Below, piece after piece: positions 12,401-21,470 of a DNA stretch of 64,000 nt. The position numbers and the translations under genes are program-made. Source of the stretch: Linnemannia elongata (taxonomy: Eukaryota > Mortierellomycota > Mortierellomycetes > Mortierellales > Mortierellaceae); the NCBI GenBank assembly GCA_036320915.1, contig JAXBDG010000017.1, positions 434,001-498,000 on the forward strand, in the 5' to 3' direction. The notes beneath the pieces were generated by a model. It was given only the letters and a program-made list of their open reading frames with translations, was not told where the DNA came from and searched no databases. Positions within the stretch are counted from its first letter, which is position 1, and each line of letters starts with the position of its first letter.

Positions 12401-12699
12401 GATATGGATACAGCTACAAGCCCCCAGATGCCAGACAAAAGTCAAACAAGGGATCCAGTCGTGCAGCGAGGAGATCTTTAGCCAAGAAGAAGGCTGCTGC
12501 TGCCGCCGCTGCTGCAGCAGCAGGAGAGCCCTTACCCGAGGGAGGTGGGAATGCGATTGCGAACGCTGTGGAGGCGATTGCTGCAGCTATGGCCAAGATG
12601 ACGTCGTCTGAGGAGGAGAAGGAGAAGTCTCGGAGGAGTGGAAGTGACGAGGATGAGAAGGATGGTATAATGGATGTCGAAATGGAGGAAGACGACTAG
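9451..12699 (+). CDS. Gln/Ser-rich Myb-like regulator with three internal repeat motifs
   Basis: A single 1082-residue exon from the ATG at 9451 (MMGHAKPH) to 12699. The N-terminal two thirds are low complexity (Gln, Ser, Asn, His) and hold three copies of a bipartite motif: PPTQDLFRTLMEELQ ... QRDQF, then after a spacer LPRFMMEPLDF, at about residues 231-301, 403-473 and 528-591. After a basic linker, SKRPWTHKDETLLLKLFAKR ... SVHSVRSRR (about 762-811) looks like a Myb/SANT helix-turn-helix. A second conserved stretch (about 835-955, with RTGHKNLQIWRAQI and WVYRLTEFGKGVVEAMGG) resembles a winged-helix-like domain. The tail has an RRSLAKKKAAAAAAAAAA basic/Ala run and an acidic end. The likely role is nuclear transcriptional regulation; no named orthologue was recognised. 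Confidence 0.7.
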   Translation: MMGHAKPHPSLFLTTKDFSLQDSPSFRPHLLPSPSAEHNQQKIMDFQQQQQLQQHSLRHQQYQHDQHSHSAPQQQPNNNSTITSVPSSQQGSSVPSIRSDAAATAVAEDDLNFHDFIHAKHDDERYGDDSRSSMVLPGSDHGPSTSTITSTATTQGSVQSRSTQISANHTQPIGGNLHITSHSLDHLSHNAGTQQGQLSNNNSHNNTNDTHGQNIYEQSSDHFPPYDLVPPPTQDLFRTLMEELQAEAAHQRDQFMASSSTSTSTRPDSGVEVDYSLGGHHHHSRTLPRFMMEPLDFLSGDYESCLGHSTDIHSTTDTSSSDLSSFSGQYGSSSHDQNQGAATSSLQATYDTHSPSHGRSGSMDSTNSRKRPLADDDSHILNQHNNGTATPPSFTTTHDHQSPPTQDLFRMLMEELETQAALQRDQFLASTARQEAAGATITNTDYAFNSNGQHHARLPRFVMEPLDFFNTDYGAMQVDGTMSEHSGVSAGASSSASQIHSATSPNHESSHSLLQQSQQQQQQQQEFAPPDVFRTLMEELEVQAAFQREQVLAATTGTAPRVDPEEYVFNGQHLRPLPRFMIEPLDFMSSSYESYLNGGMSSGPHHFDPSQNNFLSLSHSQSSGVSSSSLSAPLEQNNNNLAPPAKRVTRRPSTSGSGGKGVKSRRPKHLTIAPRSGSNLEVPTSGSNQLPSPSKKRRVGDDDDGASGSCSPSSLVASPFGSTAGDGQDSPLSPTSMSNLSISSDAQSPDGSTTDGAAAQTSKRPWTHKDETLLLKLFAKRLPIKEIAETLNRSVHSVRSRRQILTDPGFVKGKGHSVSRRCKQDPATTTKLPTYAQMAFLSLAWLPDLEGTLNDVATMVEKLFSKHLNRIPRTGHKNLQIWRAQISDALAHEKGQPRPRFESFGVKRGRQWVYRLTEFGKGVVEAMGGVDTICEDLLKSNEMELANAAQADEQDGSQDSSSKDADGVGVGGSGADAGIGQGQGYGYSYKPPDARQKSNKGSSRAARRSLAKKKAAAAAAAAAAGEPLPEGGGNAIANAVEAIAAAMAKMTSSEEEKEKSRRSGSDEDEKDGIMDVEMEEDD

Positions 12700-12964
12700 G
12701 ATGAGATGTAGGAGGGCAAGCATTTTTTTTGTATGATTCGGATATTTTTTTCTCCCCATTTTTTTCCCCCCCTTCGCCATGTAGCATATCTCAACCCCCC
12801 CTTTTTTTGCGACAATAATAAACCGCACCCTTGTACATATTACAACCCAACATCATCATCATTATCATCGTTATCATCATCCAACAAAACCATCCTTGCA
12901 GCAAAAATGTTCTATTTTACAGTGTATTTATTTTTTGTACAAGTGGTTGTCTAGGGGCCCTTCT
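12700..12964. terminator. Convergent 3' ends of the Myb-like and Lcl2-like genes
   Basis: Two convergent genes end 265 bp apart. The spacer holds T and C runs and, on the plus strand, an ATAAT/AATAAA-like sequence near 12815-12825 that may direct 3' processing. No other feature was seen. Confidence 0.4.
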
Positions 12965-13780
12965 TCAGCACTTATGCGGTCCCCGGAAACAGACGAACCA
13001 GTCGGACCGGAAACATTTTGTGTCAAGGACATGTGGGCATGGACAGTTGAGGGGTCGGTCGACACAGGTATCTGTCTCTGCGCAGTAGTATCCCTTGCAG
13101 TCTGATCCTGGCAGGATTTGTCTTGATTCTGTTCCTGCTCCTCCGTATTCATCATACTCGCCGAAAGTGTCTGCTTGCTGCTGGGTATCGTAGTTTTGGT
13201 AGTTGGAGGAGTAGTAGTTGTCCTCTTCGTCATCGTAGGTGGAGAAGTATGAAGGAGAAGGTTCGCTAAAGTATTTCTTTTCGAACTCTGTCCGGTGGTC
13301 ATCGGATGTCTCTTGGTGGTGGTGCTGGGTTTGATGGTCGTTGTACCAGGTCTGTTGTTGTTGTCGTTGTTGTTGTTCTCTTTGTTCTTGAGGACTGTAA
13401 GTGTGTTGCTGTTTCCGCCGACTACTACTCCTACCACTGCGCTGCTGATGTGTAGACTCTGCCGTCGGGAATGGCACCCCAAATGTCGTCCGACTACTAC
13501 TTCTCACATTACCACTCGATGTCGAAGCCGGGTAAGAAGAGCGCCTTGACACGGTAGCGTTAAAGTGTGATAGAAACGACTGGAGACCGTAGAGTGTGAG
13601 TGCTGTGAGGACCAGGATGGATCGTAATGATGGTCCCCCTCCTCGGTGATTGTGGGAATGGTGGGAGAGGAAGGGTTTTGTGGAGAGGGAGGAGGATTTC
13701 TTCATTTTGAGACAGGGAGGACGTGTGGGGGTTGTGGTGTTGTGCAGGAGAGTTGTTGGAGGGTGAGGGATGTGAGCCAT
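12965..13780 (-). CDS. LCL2: Lcl2-like protein with an N-terminal membrane anchor
   Basis: One exon of 271 residues. A hydrophobic stretch at about residues 53-68 (SILVLTALTLYGLQSF), with basic residues before it, predicts a type II anchor or uncleaved signal. A long hydrophilic region rich in Ser, Gln, His and Tyr follows. The C-terminal 45 residues carry the Lcl2 signature: SDCKGYYCAETDTCV, then LNCPCPH and KCFRSDWFVC, with paired Cys. Fungal Lcl2 (long chronological lifespan 2) is usually a secretory-pathway protein of roughly 120 residues linked to ER-associated degradation; this version is more than twice as long. A second in-frame Met (nt 13705) could be the true start. Identity rests on the C-terminal domain. 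Confidence 0.75.
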   Translation of the reverse strand: MAHIPHPPTTLLHNTTTPTRPPCLKMKKSSSLSTKPFLSHHSHNHRGGGPSLRSILVLTALTLYGLQSFLSHFNATVSRRSSYPASTSSGNVRSSSRTTFGVPFPTAESTHQQRSGRSSSRRKQQHTYSPQEQREQQQRQQQQTWYNDHQTQHHHQETSDDHRTEFEKKYFSEPSPSYFSTYDDEEDNYYSSNYQNYDTQQQADTFGEYDEYGGAGTESRQILPGSDCKGYYCAETDTCVDRPLNCPCPHVLDTKCFRSDWFVCFRGPHKC

Positions 13781-15590
13781 TGGGAAGGAGCGAGACTGTG
13801 ATGATATGTAAAAGAAAAAGACAATGGTAGTGAGGAGGAAGTGGATGTAAGATGGAAGGGGGGAAGGGTGGAAGAAGGTAGAAAAAAGAGGGAGAGGGAA
13901 CTCTTAAATTAATTTTGGGTGAGAGAAAGAGCGAGTGAGTTGGAGATGCAACGTGGCACAACGAGATCTGTTTTGGATCTAACGCAAAATGTAAGACACA
14001 AACGAGCAAAGCCCACGTCGTCGACTTGACTGTTGATCGTGGCACACTTACCCAATCAACACAGACTGTTCATTGTTGCCACCAAATTAATTTCGCCCGC
14101 GATAACCCCATAGTAACCTAACCTTGTTCGTCAACAAAGGCTAGTAGGCTACCTACGCTTAGAACACAAAGTCACGCCGAAACAGACAGCCTTATTTGAC
14201 GGCTTGTTTGGCATCCATCGCTTGGTCAATGGTAAACGTTCAAAGGTAAACAGGGCAATGGTACTTTTCGACCGTTCACAGGGGATGGTTGTCGCTCATG
14301 GCAGAGCAAGAGAGTCGCAATTAGTCATCAGACAATGTGCGGGGCGAAAGCAAAAATGGGGCAAGGAATGACTGGGACAAAGACAACAAAGCACCCACTC
14401 TGTTTACGAAGTAATCCAAACAATTTTCTTTTTATTGGAATGGAGGAAATACCAGAGAACAGGAAAAAGGTGATCGATCGCTACATAATCATCCTTTCCC
14501 AGGTAGTTACTGCCTCCGCGCATCGCCTTCAAAATGTTTGACCTCAAAATCTCGCTTGCCATTCACATACAATTGTTAAAGTTCACTCAGATCACAATTG
14601 GTGGCTGGCCATTGATGATACCCAAAAGGCTTGACCGTCACTCCCTTTGACTTCGTCTCAGCTCTGACTCCCCCCCCCCTCTCATTGCAGCCGGGTTGAA
14701 ATCGGGTTTTTTTGCCAGAACAGCCTTTGAAATTGCCGGTTTTGGGTTGCTCCCAATGGTGACTGAGCTAGTTTCTTCCCCGACCAGAATCTAGACTATT
14801 ATACCACCGCATCGTCGGGTCTTTTTCATTCGAGAAAGGGCCATCCGATGGGGACAGGTCTTGCAGAAGATGTACTTCATCCGGCTCTTGCGGGTTTAGG
14901 CAAGTTTGGTTTTAAAGACCTGACCTGCAAGGTGTTCGTAGGCCATGATTTCGACATTATATTGTTCAATGAAAAGAGAAGAAATCTAGCATGGTAAGAA
15001 ACTTTGCCAATGCACTAATTCTCAAAATGTTAGGGTTAAGAAATGCAAAAAAAAAAAAAAAAAAAAAGTGTGACCTTGCCTTACCTGTTTGAAGAAACTT
15101 TTGATGGGGATGTGAGGCGTTCAAGCGGCATTGAGGAGGTCGAGGTGAGCCCAGGAAGAGCGAGGGAATAAGAATGTCCTTGGGTGAGTGGTTGTTGAAA
15201 GGAAAGATGTGGAAATATACCAAAAAAAAGCAAAGGCTCTTTATAATTTCGCTGAAAATTGCACATGGTGAATTGTAGTTTGAGCAGGCGTGCCTGTTGT
15301 GCGCCTTACAACGACAGAGTCGAAGATTTTATGCCGAGAGTAAAGGTTCCAAGCTAAATAGAAAGGTAGTTCCTCTTGGTCCTTCATGAAGTTCATAGAG
15401 AATGTTATGTCACTGATGGCAAGCGATAGATTTCAACAAGTCGGATGACAAGGCGTATTGGCGAAGAAATTTAGCGCAGCAGCAAGAGAAACCACATCCG
15501 TGAGAGTTTCTTGCGGCAAGTCATAATTGGGTGACTTTTTTTGTTCTCTCTCACTTTAAAGTTTTCGGTGTTCTCGACTTTTCGTTGGCG
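13781..15590. other. Intergenic region left of the duplicated array
   Basis: No convincing gene. It has A runs near 15047-15067 and several short frames. A 50-codon plus-strand frame at 14848-15000 (MGTGLAEDVLHPALAGLGK...) ends over a GTAAGA donor-like sequence, but no partner exon was found and the opposite strand is also partly open. Similarity to the array flanks begins near 15,590. Confidence 0.4.
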
Positions 15591-15756
15591 CAACAAACAA
15601 AACATCCATAACACCAATAAGATGCTGCCTGCTCCGAGGACAAATTCCCCAGGCACGTGGACAAAAAAAAAATAATCTGCTTCCATCCGAAAGTAACAAA
15701 CAAGACTTTGCCTTTTCCTTCTTGATACTTCATTACTTTTTTTTTACCCTGGTTAT

Positions 15757-15780
15757 CCCCCCCCCCCCCCCCCCCCCCCC
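15757..15780 (+). repeat. 24-bp poly-C run
   Basis: An uninterrupted run of 24 C, downstream of SSP-A. The matching place in the SSP-C and SSP-D units reads only short C runs after ACCTGGTCATCC, so this run expanded locally. The complementary strand could form a G-quadruplex, and the run length is prone to assembly error. Confidence 0.9.
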
Positions 15781-15978
15781 GTCCTACAAACACTTGTCAG
15801 GTTCGCGCCTCCATGAACAAATAGAGCGCAACGGGGAAACCCATGCCAGGGATGACGTTTGATGACGATGGCGACAGACAAGGCATTGACGGCTGGGGCA
15901 AAAGAGAAAATCAGAGCATTTTTGAAGCGTTTAGTTTCATTATTAAACCATGAGTGTAAGGCGTAGAAAAGCGGAGAT

Positions 15979-16419
15979 CTACAGAAGGGCACCAGCAACA
16001 GCCAGAGCAGCAGCACCAGCAGCAGCAACCTTAACACTCGACGACCCACAGAACCGGTTGCTAGCAGCGGCGCCACTGTTAGCAGACACGTTGTCACAGA
16101 CACCGGGTTGGGTAGCAGCAGCACCAAACAACTGAACAATGGTCAGCATCATCTCGGCCGTGCACTTGTCAGGACCGACACAGGAATCTCCCCAAGATTT
16201 GTTGGATTTCAATCCACACCAGCAGGACTTCTCCTTATCGGTAAGGGTGGAGCTAGAGGGTTTAGAGTTCACGAGGCCCTTGCAGGCGGGGACGGCGGCG
16301 ACTACGGCATTGCTCATGCAGGTGTTGCAGGCGACCATGGCAGGGTTGGGTGCAGACTGTGCAGAGACAACGGAGAGGAGGGCCAAGGTGGCGGCGGCGA
16401 GGATAGTGGAGAAATGCAT
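15979..16419 (-). CDS. Small secreted cysteine-rich protein, GPI-like tail (SSP-A)
   Basis: One exon, 146 residues. Signal peptide about 1-20 (MHFSTILAAATLALLSVVSA). Nine Cys at 31, 34, 46, 66, 68, 80, 86, 108 and 124, including CNTC and CWC. The C-terminus is a short Ala/Val-rich hydrophobic tail (VKVAAAGAAALAVAGALL) after small residues, as expected of a GPI-attachment signal, so the product may be on the plasma membrane or wall. The Cys order (C-C-C-CxC-C-C-C) recalls CFEM domains, which bind haem or act as effectors in other fungi, but the first pair is C-x2-C rather than C-x3-C and there is an extra Cys, so CFEM is only a suggestion. Three relatives occur in the array. Confidence 0.8.
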   Translation of the reverse strand: MHFSTILAAATLALLSVVSAQSAPNPAMVACNTCMSNAVVAAVPACKGLVNSKPSSSTLTDKEKSCWCGLKSNKSWGDSCVGPDKCTAEMMLTIVQLFGAAATQPGVCDNVSANSGAAASNRFCGSSSVKVAAAGAAALAVAGALL

Positions 16420-17489
16420 TTTGGATATGTGTTTTGTGTTTTGCTGTGGAGGGAGGAAGAGTGTGGGTGTGCGGAATGGTTTTAAAAAAAATCAATAGAT
16501 GATCCTCGGTATTTAAGTATTTATATTTATTTTTTGTTGTAGTTGCTCGGTACGAGATATTGATCTCAGATGGCATCCGACACCCCTGCCATCTTCACCT
16601 GCTCACATATATCTCCTTTCCTCTTCTTTTGGTGCTCTCAATTCCTCTCAGAACCCCCCCTCCCCCCTGCCTTTCCCGGTATTTCACAAGAAACGCGTCA
16701 TGCGACACTATGACTGTTCGAATGCACCAGAAACTGTGATCGATAAAGAAAAAAAATCTTGCAGAATATTTACAGCATTGCACTCGCCACCAGTCGAAAC
16801 TCTATATTTTTTTTCTTCAACTCCAAAAAGGTATTATAGGCATTTGACGCCTCTACTTCCTCTTTCTTCATGACAGGAGCCGGGTCAAAAAGTCCCAGAC
16901 TCTTATAATTTCATCATAGTTTCATGGAATTAAAGGTAACACTCCTCAAAATAACGTCCCTTGAAAGGACACATTGCCTACACATGGTCAACACAATAAC
17001 GAGGAGTGGTCTGATAGTCATCACCGTCCTTCATCCACCACTTCACTCACCATGCACTTCAGTACTCTCTTCCTTTCAACTCGATAATCCTTATGAGATT
17101 TACAATAGGCAAATGCATCCCTTTTTTCCATCTTGATGATTGACTTATAAGAGACTGAAACTTATTGGCGCCGGTCCCATATTAGTCGTTCCTGTTCATC
17201 AGATGCTTCTTCCCTTTACCGCTTGACACCAGCACCACCAAGAAGAGGGTTAAAGAATCGCGTTTTTTGAGCCACGTTGCTGCCGATGATGGCATGAAGC
17301 AAAACACCCGTGCTGAATTGCATCAACATGGAGACGAGAAAGATAGCTACAGGAAAGTCGGCGTGAAGGAAGGTGTCTCCACTTCCTTCAAAGTAAAAAG
17401 AAAAAAAAGAAAAAAAAGAAAAAAAAGAAAAAAAAGAAAAAAAAGAAAAAAAAGAAAAAAAAGAAAAAAAACGTATGGATTATTTCTTC
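16420..17489. other. Class I spacer upstream of SSP-A
   Basis: Holds the SSP-A promoter and leader (CT/CA-rich when read on the minus strand) and sequence shared with the same place in the other SSP units, such as the stretch near 17,220 (CTTGACACCAGCACCACCAAG). No other gene was seen. Confidence 0.5.
17396..17470 (+). repeat. GAAAAAAAA minisatellite
   Basis: About eight near-perfect 9-bp units of G followed by eight A. The same place downstream of L3 (about 24,463-24,496) is a plain A run, so the two copies have diverged by repeat slippage. Confidence 0.85.
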
Positions 17490-18571
17490 AGGGTTGAGAG
17501 CCTGTTGCTCATGAAAGTCAGCAGCAGCCCACTCGATTGGTTATTTGAGGCAGGTGTGTGCATGAGAGAGAGCGAGGGAAGAAAGACAAAGACAGAGAAT
17601 AATTGCGAAATGGTGCGTAGAATCAGGGGAAAATAATGGTTCATTCTTTGGTCGCGTAAATAAGAAGGATATGCCGGACTAGGCACTTGTTGATCAGGAG
17701 CAACATACGTTCAAAAAATGTTGAGGGGGAGGGAGGCGCAGCTGGGTCAGCAAGCGTGCCATCACCTCATCTGCCTTTTCTTTCTTATGATCAGGTGGAT
17801 TACATGATCGCGCTGTCATTGTGCTGCAGATCTCGATCAATTGAATGTGTCCCCAAGGTCAAAAGTCATAAAATGACGATTTCCCAAGTTACATGTCAAC
17901 AAAAGCTTTTTAGGTTGCTAACCCCCCTTCGCCCCCTGTTACTTCACCTCTCTATTCTCAAAGATTGACGCAATTGACCCTATTTATCCCTCCTTCGTCC
18001 TAATTCTATCCCTAACCCCTCCCCCTCTCTACACATCTTGTTTCTATCGCAAACAAAGGATGAAGAAAAACAACACTCATCCACTTCTGAGCAGATCGTC
18101 CACCAACTTTTCATGTTGTGAAAAGAAAAAATAAATATATGTTATTGTAAAGAAGGGTCTTCAATTCCTACCACCGAGACCCTCACATCGTCGAGTTCAG
18201 CATTGAGAAGGAAATTTCTTGCTCACGAAAGAATAATCATAGATCGTCACTGTGGACAAGGTGTCGTTACAGGAAAACCCCTTATTTCAGCAATACAGGA
18301 CGACCACTGTGTATTCTTTCGAGACTTTTCTGAACCATAGTCATATTGAGTTGGCATTTACTGGTAAATAAATAAGAAAGAGAGTCATTGGCAGACGAGG
18401 AGTTGCCTTGTACAGATCAGGGAAAACAATATAAAAAGAGTACCAAGAAGACCTTAATGTGATATCTTAGAGTAGTATAAGGAGAGGTCCAGGGATGGGC
18501 TGTTTTTACTGAGGTGACTATAAAATATATATACTCCCACTGTTTTCATGACAACTGATAGGTAAAGATGG
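17490..18571 (-). repeat. Conserved 3' flank of L1
   Basis: About 1.08 kb shared, with few differences, with 24,517-25,598 downstream of L3, and more distantly with the flanks of L2, L4, L5 and L6. It includes the recurring stretches CACTTGTTGATCAGGAGCAA and TATAAAATATATATACTC just after the stop. Frames inside it are not kept between copies, so it is probably 3' UTR and spacer. Confidence 0.75.
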
Positions 18572-19396
18572 TCACCGAAATAGGCCGCCTGTAATGTTCA
18601 CCGTCGAGTTGATTTTGAGTGCCTCGGAGAGCGCCTGAGCTCCGTTATCTCCGATTGAGGTGCTATGCAAATCCAAAGTGGTCAGAGTCGAGTTGGTCCT
18701 GAGTGCCTCAGACAGCGCCTGAGCTCCGTTGTCTCCGATCGAGTTGATGGGCAAGGTCAGAGTGGTTAGAGTCGCGTTGGTCTTCAGAGCCTCAGAGAGC
18801 GCTTGAGCTCCGCTGGGGTTGATGTTGTTGTCGTCTAGATTCAAAGTGGTCAGAGCTGAGTTGATCTTCAGTGCTTCAGATAGCGCCTGAGCTCCGTTGG
18901 GTCCGATCGTGTTCCACCGTAGGTCCAAAATGGTCAGGGTCGAGTTAGTCTTGAGTGCCTCAGACAGCGCTTGAGCTCCATTGGTTCTGATCGAATCGTC
19001 CCACATATTCAACGCAGTCAGAGTCGAGTTAGTCTTCAGTGCCTCAGACAGCGCCTGAGTTCCGTTGTCCCCGATTACGTTGTAGTCCAAGTTTAAAGTG
19101 GTCAGAGCCGAGTTGGCCATGACCCTAGAAACTACATTGACTTTTGAAGATGTCGACGATGGATTTCCATAGGCAGACTCATTAATCATCAGGTGTCGTA
19201 TAAGGTGCTTGTTTCTCTCTAATGATTCCATGCTGGGGCCATACTCCGACAATTCGACAGAGTTGTAGAGTGGTGGTGTAAAGGAGTCGTTCCAATCCTG
19301 ACATACACGCGCACAGGAGGCGAGTTCTTTGAGACCAAGATTGCTAGCAACTCTTGAGCGAATCTCAAGCAAATCGAGGGGATGTTTCGGGGACAT
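18572..19396 (-). CDS. F-box/LRR protein with 6 repeats (L1)
   Basis: 274 residues from the ATG of MSPKHPLDL. Residues about 4-45 form an F-box-like domain (HPLDLLEIRSRVASNLGLKELASCARVCQDW, quoted in two halves: HPLDLLEIRSRVASNL and GLKELASCARVCQDW), which normally binds Skp1 in SCF ubiquitin ligases. A linker leads to six 28-residue ribonuclease-inhibitor-type LRRs of pattern STLTTLNLxxNxIGxNGAQALSEALKTN, ending STVNITGGLFR. Repeats 1-6 match those of L3, but L1 lacks about five internal repeats, consistent with deletion between identical units. The 5' flank instead resembles that of L4, so the gene is a mosaic. Likely role: substrate or ligand recognition coupled to ubiquitination; partners unknown. 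Confidence 0.85.
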   Translation of the reverse strand: MSPKHPLDLLEIRSRVASNLGLKELASCARVCQDWNDSFTPPLYNSVELSEYGPSMESLERNKHLIRHLMINESAYGNPSSTSSKVNVVSRVMANSALTTLNLDYNVIGDNGTQALSEALKTNSTLTALNMWDDSIRTNGAQALSEALKTNSTLTILDLRWNTIGPNGAQALSEALKINSALTTLNLDDNNINPSGAQALSEALKTNATLTTLTLPINSIGDNGAQALSEALRTNSTLTTLDLHSTSIGDNGAQALSEALKINSTVNITGGLFR

Positions 19397-20240
19397 CTTT
19401 AAAGAATAGAGTAGCAAGTGTGATGGGGATGATGACGAGGACAGTAGTGATGAGGTTGTAGGAATGTGCTATAACGATGTAAAAAGAAGAAAAAAGGGAG
19501 TGGTAAGGAAGAAGGAGCATAACAAATGCATGACAACGATGACCAGCGAGGTTGATTTTCGACTCAGGGCGCAACAGTCGTCTCCCTCCCCATTGTAGTA
19601 TACTCTTGTGCTGTAGAACTCTATAAATTATAGGGATACTTTGTTACAAAATGGTGGCCCCTGCTCGGACATAGCGACGTTATGGTAACATAGTCAATCG
19701 TATAGTAGTACAGTATTTATTGGGCGCAGAGGTGGTTAGTTTGCTAATTGTCTCTTTATATTGGACTCACAAGCTATATGTGAGTTTACTAGGTAAAAAA
19801 CCCTTCTAATAGTGTAGTAATATAAAGGTCTCTTTACATTGGACTCACAAGCTACATCTGCGTTTACTAGTCCAAGACATAGAACTGATAGAGGAATTCA
19901 CAGCGTTTGTAGGTAAATCACATTTTAGGCTCCATCAATAATAGTGCAAGAAAATCGAAGTCGTGTGGTGATAAGCTAGTCATTCCTCCTCCCCAGTACC
20001 TTCACCTGTGCCTCTGCAGAACGAAGAAGGGACGGCGAGATGCTTTACACAGAAGTATGTTGTCAAGCATGACTCACGCCGCACTCAATACATTTTTCAG
20101 GCGACATACGACTTGTGTCCGCAGCTGAATTAAAATGAAATATGACGATTCATATCGGATTGAATTGCTTAAGGCACAAACAGCGACAGTCGATATATTC
20201 TAGGAGAATACGACGGTATATACTAAACGTTCTGTAGGGG
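19397..20240. repeat. Class II spacer between L1 and L2
   Basis: Starts with the L1 leader and then shares sequence with 31,440-31,870 (between L4 and L5), for example GACTCAGGGCG and a 150-bp stretch ending near 20,133. It lacks an SSP gene. A block of about 277 bp at 19,640-19,916 is absent from the L4-L5 copy and contains two similar 45-bp direct repeats (near 19,750 and 19,828, both with TTGGACTCACAAGCTA). Confidence 0.7.
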
Positions 20241-20605
20241 TGGTATACTATGAGATTATGTTATATGGGGGAGGGGGCAACTGAGCCAGCAAGGGTGCCA
20301 TCGCCTCATCTGCTTTATCTTTCTTAATATCGGTTACATGTTCGCCTTGACATTATGCAGCAGATTACGATCAATTGAATATGAGTCCCCAAGTTTAAAG
20401 TCGTAAATGAAGATCTACCAATACAAGGCAAAAAGAGTTATGTTAGATTGCAACCCCCTTCGCTTCCTGTTACTTTAACTCTCTCTCTCTCTCTCTCTTC
20501 TCAAAGAACTGGCGTAATTGACCCTGTCCCCTCTCCATCCTACTCCTATCCCTCACTCCCCCTCTACACATCTTGTCACTTTCACAATCGCGACAAGAAT
20601 GAAAG

Positions 20606-20646
<41 letters not shown>

Positions 20647-21191
20647 ACAACACTCGCCACCTACTGAGTAGATCATCCTCTGACTTGTGATGTCGAGAAA
20701 ATAAGAATAGGTTTATTTTGGTGTGAAGAAAAGTCTTCTTTTCCTACCAGCAAGGACCTCGCATCGTCGAATTCAGCATTGAGAAGGAAATCTCTTGCTC
20801 AGGGAAAAACATATCATTTTAGATTGCCCATGCGGACGATATGTCTTGACAGTGAAAACCCATCTTTCATCAATACAGAACGACCAGTTTGTATTTCTTT
20901 GGAGACTTTGCTGAACCATAGTCATGTTGACGTGGAGTTTACTGCTGAATCAAGAAAGAATGTCGATAGCAGACGGGGAGATCCTAGTACAGATAAGAGA
21001 ATACAATAAAATATAGAACCAGAAAGGCCATGTCATAGAATCCTTGGAATAGGACAAGAGATGGTCCGGAAGGTGGTCAGCTTTTACAGCGATGGTTATA
21101 AAATATATATACTCTCACTGTCTACATCACTCTTGGTAGGGTATGGAGTATGGACGGTCTCCGAAATAAGACGCCCGTAATGGTCACAGGC
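20241..21191 (-). repeat. Conserved 3' flank of L2 with relic of the ancestral gene end
   Basis: Homologous to the other LRR 3' flanks and especially close to 38,280-39,190 of L6. It has an A run of about 40 at 20,606-20,645. At 21,155-21,190 it still carries the old C-terminal codons VTITGVLFR seen in L3, L4 and L5, but the stop that follows (TGA in those genes) reads AGA here and the segment is cut off from the present L2 reading frame. Confidence 0.7.
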
Positions 21192-21470
21192 TCGCGAATC
21201 TGGACTATGAGCAAGGCAGAGGCGACCTTTTCTTACGTCAGGGCTAGGCAAAGGGATGTGAGTAAATGGCGAAGGGGAACAGGGATCAGAGCGTGATTTT
21301 AAAGTTGTTGAGAAAGTGTTACTTGAGGTACTAGGTAAGGATCAAGCTATTTGGGATGCAGCGGACTATATATACGAATGTGGGTGTGGCTTATGCTAAA
21401 GTCATGAGTTAATTAACTATTAAAATATGTCGTAGGGCGTAACCTCGATGCGACACGCATTCATGTTGGT
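21192..21470 (-). other. Replacement segment giving L2 a different C-terminus
   Basis: About 280 bp that in L3, L4 and L5 is absent; it separates the ancestral C-terminal codons from the last repeat. It provides a new end, ETNMNACRIEVTPYDIF, and a stop at 21,420-21,422. The same segment, nearly identical, lies in L6 at about 39,195-39,480. Its origin is unknown; no terminal repeats or target duplication were seen. Confidence 0.6.

Noticed and set aside
20830..21009. Plus-strand ORF of about 60-70 codons kept in the flanks of L2, L5 and L6 (MRTMCLDSETPSFINTE)
   Set aside because: Differences among the three copies are spread over all codon positions, and the L1, L3 and L4 copies are interrupted. 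It is shared non-coding flank, not a gene.
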